From Loripinus fragilis (taxonomy: Eukaryota > Mollusca > Bivalvia > Lucinida > Lucinidae), in the NCBI GenBank assembly GCA_964019695.1, contig OZ026515.1, positions 76,189,144 through 76,253,143 on the forward strand: 64,000 nucleotides of DNA, written 5' to 3'. The notes under the pieces are model-generated. The model did no database searches, had not been told where the DNA came from, and worked only from the letters and a program-made list of their open reading frames with translations. How positions within the stretch are numbered: position 1 is the first letter of the stretch; each line of letters opens with the position of its first letter. Shown piece after piece: positions 59,427 to 64,000 of the stretch. A program made the position numbers and the translations under genes.

Positions 59427-60298
59427 TACTAGGCCAAAAAAGAAAAGCTGCTATGTATGAAAAGTGCTAACTGTACCAGCTATGCATTTCATTAAAAAAT
59501 CATGCAGTAATTAGAAAAAATAGAGCAAAATGGTGCTAGAGAATGCTCTTTGACAGTTTCTCAATTCATTAAGACGTTGGTACTACCGCGGGTTCCTTAA
59601 TTTGACGTAAATACTGCACCAAAGTTAAGTTCCAACAAACGTTTGCAGGTGGGGGTCTTAAACAAATCTTTTGAAAAGATAACTCACCAGTTTGATCCCT
59701 GATTTTTGGATTATGAGTTCCTTGGGATGTCCTAGCTGTGACTGACTCCAGAAGAAATCGATTGCACAAATGAGATGTCTGGGTGGCTCGATCTTGATGT
59801 CGCATCAATACAAGTCGACACCCTGGACGCAGACTGTGTGACGTTGTCCCAATTTGTTGGAAACGATTCTTAAAATGTCCAATCGTCCTAACAGGGCACC
59901 GAAATTGTTTGGCTACTATAAATGGCGTCACGTTAGCTTTTAACATTCCTATTGCACGTTCACGTTCCACATGCGCCAATTTTGTCACCCTAAATAAGCA
60001 ATGTGCAATCTTAAATTCCAAAATTTTTAAGTGTTTTTAGACGTTTGGGATGTTCGACTAGAGATTTCAGTAGTTAGTACACATGTAAATCTGAATGGAC
60101 TGAGTGTGCACGTGAAAAACAGGAAAATGGAAAATCGGTCAGTACACTGGTTTTGATTGACTCACCTCAATAAATCAATTGGGAAAATGTGCGGAAGAAA
60201 AAATGGCAAAAAATAGACAGATGATGAAATTTTGCCACTCTCATTTGACACACAATATTTTTAATTATTGTATGCAGCGTTTCTTTTTTGGCCTAGTA
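59427..60298 (-). mobile_element. Internally deleted Tc1-like transposon, 872 bp
   Basis: Terminal inverted repeats TACTAGGCCAAAAAAGAAA (left, from 59427) and its complement (right), extending to GCTGC, 24 bp, flanked by TA (59425-59426; 60299-60300). Carries the N-terminal part of a Tc1-type transposase on the minus strand. Size is about half of a complete element. Confidence 0.88.
59569..60021 (-). pseudogene. Tc1-like transposase, N-terminal fragment
   Basis: 150 codons from ATG at 60021. HTH DNA-binding part: ERERAIGMLKANVTPFIVAK, then FRCPVRTIGHFKNRFQQIGT. Then the linker RPGCR in place of the usual RPGRPR AT-hook-like motif, HQDRATQTSHLCNRF and TARTSQGTHNPKIRDQTG. The DDE catalytic region is missing; after about residue 110 the frame no longer resembles the family and ends at 59569. 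DNA-binding remnant only, with no catalytic potential. Confidence 0.85.
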
Positions 60299-60560
60299 TA
60301 TAGCAATAATTTGCGACATGCTCCACATATGCTGAGTATGAGTCAGTAAAGTTTCATAACTCTGTCATCTAAACTGCGATTCCATCCCTATTTGTACAAA
60401 ATGTGTCCTAGCTGTATATGAACATATCAATCAAATTTCATAGCATTCCTGATACACAGTCTCGTTTTATAACAAAAGTCCACGATTTACTGGGACAACC
60501 CTCGTATTAACAAGGCAATTTATGTGCTAATCATTGACAGATTTGTACATTTAACCCTTA

Positions 60561-60755
60561 AAGCGCCAATCACGACTGCAGCAGATGACAAATTTTGCGA
60601 CATCTTTCCTAGTTTTTGACAAAAATTAGGTATGATATTTCATGAGAATCGTCTGCCAGCAGACGATTCTCGTGAATTATCATGCCTTATTTGTTATTTT
60701 TGAAAAAGCAGCAAAATTTGAAATTGTTGTCTGTCGCAAATTATAGGTGGCGCTT
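60561..60755. mobile_element. Palindromic MITE, 195 bp
   Basis: Ends AAGCGCC and GGCGCTT, TA on both sides (60559-60560; 60756-60757). Almost fully self-complementary: centre GAGAATCGTCTGCC|AGCAGACGATTCTC, with further pairing AAATTTTG...CAAAATTT and GCGACA/TGTCGC. A hairpin-forming MITE. Confidence 0.82.
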
Positions 60756-60850
60756 TATGGATTAGATACACTCGTTGAAAACCTAGGACTTTGCCCTCAG
60801 TTTATAACATCTCCCTTGCCACCTGTCAAATGTTTGATCCCGATATTAAA

Positions 60851-61127
60851 CAGGGTGATAAAGTTCAGGATTAATCAGGATTTCCTGATTGAGCACTCGT
60901 GCATTTTGCATATAAGATAAAATTTATTATTGCTGTAATTTATTATCAGAACCTATCATGATCTGTTAATCAGATATATACTATAAGATAAGCATAAACT
61001 GATTGCTTTCTATGGATGTTTAGTTCTTTTTAACATTTTATTGGGTGATTTCTGAATATTTTGGCCAAGTTCAGGATTGAGCTGAAAGATTTTCCTGATT
61101 GAGAATCTTGGACTGTTACCACCCCTG
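60851..61127. mobile_element. Possible hAT-like MITE next to exon
   Basis: Left CAGGGTGATAAAGTTCAGGA, right GTTACCACCCCTG; internal AATCAGGA.TTTCCTGATT pieces on both sides. Termini match imperfectly and no target duplication is clear. Ends 38 bp before the p52 exon. Confidence 0.4.
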
Positions 61128-61165
61128 TATAATAATTAAATCATTAAATTTCAATATTTTTGAAG

Positions 61166-61249
61166 GATTACAGTACAGAAGGTATGAGTGAAACTCAACA
61201 GAAATTCTTACAACATCTTCGAGAGTTTGGTCTTGTCTATCAAAGAAAG
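61166..61249 (+). CDS. GTF2H4: GTF2H4 (TFIIH p52) internal exon
   Basis: Third visible p52 exon: 84 bases, 28 codons, phase 0 at both ends. It reads [12 protein letters not shown] then [16 protein letters not shown], matching the animal p52 stretch DYS.EGM......[14 protein letters not shown]. The acceptor is tttttgaag (weak pyrimidine tract) and the donor is a consensus gtaagt at 61250. The following exon, expected to begin near KSRRYYPTRLA in this family, is not seen before 64000, so the downstream intron exceeds 2.7 kb. A hAT-like MITE candidate ends only 38 bp upstream (61127) and a family A repeat begins about 84 bp downstream, so this small exon is tightly hemmed in by mobile DNA. Confidence 0.94.
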
Positions 61250-61582
61250 GTAAGTCAGAATATCAGACATGCTAGTTACTGATATTAGCAAGTGGTGAAA
61301 GTATGCCCTTACATCAAAGTGAAGGAGGATATATTGTTTTTATGCTCCCAAAGGAACTTGGGGACATATAGTAATCACACTGTCCATCTGTAGTGTCTGT
61401 CTGTAGTGTCCGTCTGTAGTGTCTGTCTATCACTCCTCGCATCGTGCCTGCAGCATATCCTATATTATTTGAGGAAGGAATCCCAAATTTGGTATGTGGA
61501 TGCATCTTGGGATGGCTGAGTGTCATGCACTTTTTTGGGTCACTGTGAACTTGACCTCTCATCTCATTTCTAGAATAATTGT

Positions 61583-61776
61583 TTGATTTGATTCTTTACG
61601 TCCCATCATCAATCTTTCAGTTATGTAGGGATGGGTCTGCCTGGGTTGAACCAGTACTAAGCTAGGACTAGTTTTGTCTTGCTCAAGGACACATTGCAGT
61701 GATGCCGGTGAGGCTCGAACCCGCTGCCCCTAAGTCTCGAGTCAAGCACTCTACCATTGAGCCTCTGCGCTCCCTG
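61583..61776 (-). mobile_element. SINE-1, reverse copy
   Basis: Minus strand: GGGAGCGCAGAGGCTCAATG head, box B GGTTCGAGCCTC, tail GATGGGACGTAAAGAATC. Target duplication TAGAATAATTGT (61571-61582) and TAGATTAATTGT (61777-61788), from family A core. Confidence 0.9.
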
Positions 61777-62059
61777 TAGATTAATTGTGTCCGGTGCATA
61801 TATGGATGCATCTTGGGATGGGGGAGTGTCGCATACCATTTTTGGGTCACTGTGACCTTAACCTCTTACCTCATTTCTAGAATAATCTTGACCGGAGCAT
61901 ATATCCTATATTAATTGAGGTAGGAATCCCAAATTAGGTCTGTTGATGCATCTTTGAATGGCAGAGTGTCGCATGTGATTTTTTGGTCACTGACCGTGAC
62001 CTGACCTAATTACTAGAATTATCATGTCCAGAGCATATCTTCTATATTAAACTTAACTA

Positions 62060-63172
62060 CTAAAGAAACCTGACACATACTGTGTGTCATTTTTTGGTAG
62101 TAAATGAATACGATGCACACTTGTCTTTCCATTGCGCAAAACCGAACAAAGGTAGACTAAGATGCACTGAGATTATTTGAAAAGATGAACTAATTTCAGA
62201 AGTCAGCTATCAAAACGTCAGGTAACCCCAAAAATCAATTTTCACAAGAACAAAGAAATCACGCAAAATTCACCAAAAATGGCTTTAGTGTGATTCTGTG
62301 TTATTTCATTGACATCTTCTTGGCATTAAAATAAAGTATGCAAGCATTGGTCAACCCAAAAGCATATTTTCATTTTCTTAACGTCATTTTTTTCGTTTTC
62401 AGCTTTTTATGAGCTTTTAAAAAGCACTGCCACTTTTTAACTTTTTTCACTTTGTATGATGTTTGGAATGCATTTTGACAATGATTCAGTCCTTTTGAAC
62501 TCATTACCTGCTGCCTATATCCATTTAGCGACGTCAAGCATTACAATGACATGCTAATATGTGTATACTGCAAAGCTTGAAATTCATATGCGATTAAAGT
62601 AAAGTGTAGCCAATTGGCGCTTGAACAAAGTAGACAGCACACACTAAGTGGGGACATACGTTGACAAAGAAAAAAGTGGTTGTTATCCATAGTTTACGCT
62701 GTTCCTTAATTGACGTTAAACTTGGTTTATTCCGCTTTTACAATTTAACATGACGCGAAACATAATTTCTGAGTTTTGAAAATGCATTCTCTGATTGGTT
62801 GACTCGAAGTCATTTCATTTTCTAGAAATTGCTTAATAAAAAAAAAAACACTGCCGTTTAGACAACGTCATACCTTAAATACCCCATATCATCAAAAAAT
62901 TGCAAAATTTTAAAATGCACTTTTGTCTGTACTGGTATTGGCATTGCATACATGTAAAAAGTTTTCAAAAAAAATATCTAGACCTACATTTCCGAGGCAA
63001 AAATGATAAAGACAGTGTTTTTGACGTTGTGACGTCATGTTCAATATTTGATAAATATATGTTTTCGAAGAACACTTTTTAATGTCTTGTTATTAAAATA
63101 AGCTAATCGGCTTAGCTCTATAATTTGTTATTTACGAGTTTAAAGCAAGTCAAAAGTGTCAGGTTTCTTTAG
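62060..63172. mobile_element. 1.1-kb TIR element in family A copy 3
   Basis: Termini CTAAAGAAACCTGACAC and GTGTCAGGTTTCTTTAG are exact inverses (17 bp) and flanked by TA. Family A core (ATATCT..CTATATTA) lies to the left and AATATCAAATTTGGTG to the right. No ORF recognised; Tc1/mariner-type MITE by target. Confidence 0.83.
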
Positions 63173-63405
63173 TAGATCAGTATATTTGTGGTAGGAATAT
63201 CAAATTTGGTGTATGGATGCATCTTGGTCTGGCGGAGTGTCACCTACCATTTTTGGGTCACTGTGACCCTTGACCTCTGCTTTATTTCTAGACTAACTGT
63301 GTCTGGAGCATATCTCCTATCTTAAAATAACTTTCCACAAATGTGTCTTATGCTAGACCCATTTCTTAATGGGCATTTGTCATGTTACTGTGACATATCT
63401 TGTTT

Positions 63406-64000
63406 GTGTGGAACAAGTAGCATCAGCATGATTATGGGATATTCCAGTAACCTGTCTATGGAATTGCATGTGAATTTGCATAGTGGCATGATGAAGAGTT
63501 AATGAGGTTTTGGTGACCTTAACCATACTTTCAAGGTCACTGCTGCACATAAACTGCCAAATTTTTAGCCTAAACTTGCTTATTAGTAATAGACCCCTTT
63601 TCCATCATCAGATTCTACCTGTATCACATGATATCAGCTGGTCAGTCCAGCAATTTGAGCTACTTCTGTTGTATAAAGCAGTAATAACGGACTGCTGATT
63701 AGCATGAATTTCACTTAACAATGATGATTAAAAGACCAAAGAAAAGGAAAATGGCAATTATATGTACCATTATTTCATATGATGACAAAAAAAGAATAAA
63801 TTTTATTTCAAATTTATCTAATTTACGCTCAGAATTGACGCAGAGAACGATGCCTTGAAGGCCTATATTCAAGCAGTACATGTACCGGCAGATTTGATGA
63901 TTTCCGCTGCTGAAAATGGTGTGGTTCCCTGCGGGTCTACACTATTTAGCAATTTTCCTTTTTCGCATAAATGGCCATATATCTAGACACGTAATTTTCG
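63406..64000. other. Unassigned intronic DNA
   Basis: No exon, repeat end or RNA recognised to the end of the window. Confidence 0.5.

Larger units (their letters stand above)
61333..63405 (+). mobile_element. Tandem-repeat element family A, copy 3
   Basis: 5' ATGCTCCCAAAGGAAC, GACATATAG, then a GTCTGTCTGTAG run; core units in family A style. 3' GACCCATTTCTTAATGGGCA, hairpin GTCATGTTACTGTGAC, TATCTTGTTT. More diverged than the 47919 copy. Carries a SINE-1 and a 1.1-kb TIR element. Confidence 0.8.

Noticed and set aside
63829..63960. Possible further GTF2H4 exon near the window end
   Set aside because: Open reading is short and does not resemble the expected p52 continuation (SRRYYPTRLA type).

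Overview
The window is eukaryotic and intron-dominated, most likely from a bivalve mollusc. Three short phase-compatible exons on the + strand (8230-8335, 24169-24237, 61166-61249) read in order as the central part of TFIIH subunit p52 (GTF2H4). Everything else is intron: at least 8.2 kb before the first visible exon, then introns of 15.8 kb and 36.9 kb, then at least 2.75 kb. The abundance of tandem-repeat elements with motifs such as GGTCACTGTGACC, and of tRNA-derived SINEs ending in GGGACGTAAA, is what I would expect of a bivalve. The species call is inference; the gene identity rests on clear protein similarity recalled from the family.

Layout. 1-1021: unassigned intron. 1022-7459: a DIRS-type tyrosine-recombinase retrotransposon with textbook inverted termini and internal complementary region; pol has three in-frame stops and the recombinase carries a 658-bp insertion. 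8477-13700: a tandem-repeat element ('family D') invaded by a 436-bp hAT-like MITE, a 3.6-kb TIR element and a SINE. 13690-17372: a 39-bp minisatellite invaded by SINEs and a 1.1-kb TIR element. 17373-18440: a reverse-strand RTE-like LINE fragment split by a SINE. 18508-20474: a long-TIR element enclosing an intact 358-codon MYND zinc-finger ORF. 21167-24091: another TIR element containing a decayed LINE.

24781-37724: a nest of elements inside elements. Tandem-repeat family B contains a second family B copy, which contains an 8.65-kb TIR element (3-bp ATG target duplication), which contains a 3.6-kb TIR element. 37758-39143: family C. 40430-40890: partial family A. 44140-45107: a MITE inside a MITE, with the empty site present elsewhere in the window. 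46670-46998: a SINE. 47407-53955: a decayed reverse-strand hAT transposase gene split by a 1.9-kb family A element and other MITEs. 54726-58062: family B copy 3, carrying a MITE, a SINE and family D copy 2. 58171-61127: small palindromic MITEs and a deleted Tc1-like transposon. 61333-63405: family A copy 3 with a SINE and a 1.1-kb TIR element inside.

The points most worth following up: (i) four tandem-repeat families (A-D) share one Helitron/HINE-like layout despite unrelated sequences; (ii) family A units carry near-perfect estrogen-response-element palindromes at about 140-bp spacing; (iii) the MYND ORF sits inside a long-TIR element with no visible transposase; (iv) an 8.65-kb element is studded with palindromic GTAACATATGTTAC-type motifs. 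No computation was run; coordinates come from reading the sequence and element ends may be off by a few bases.
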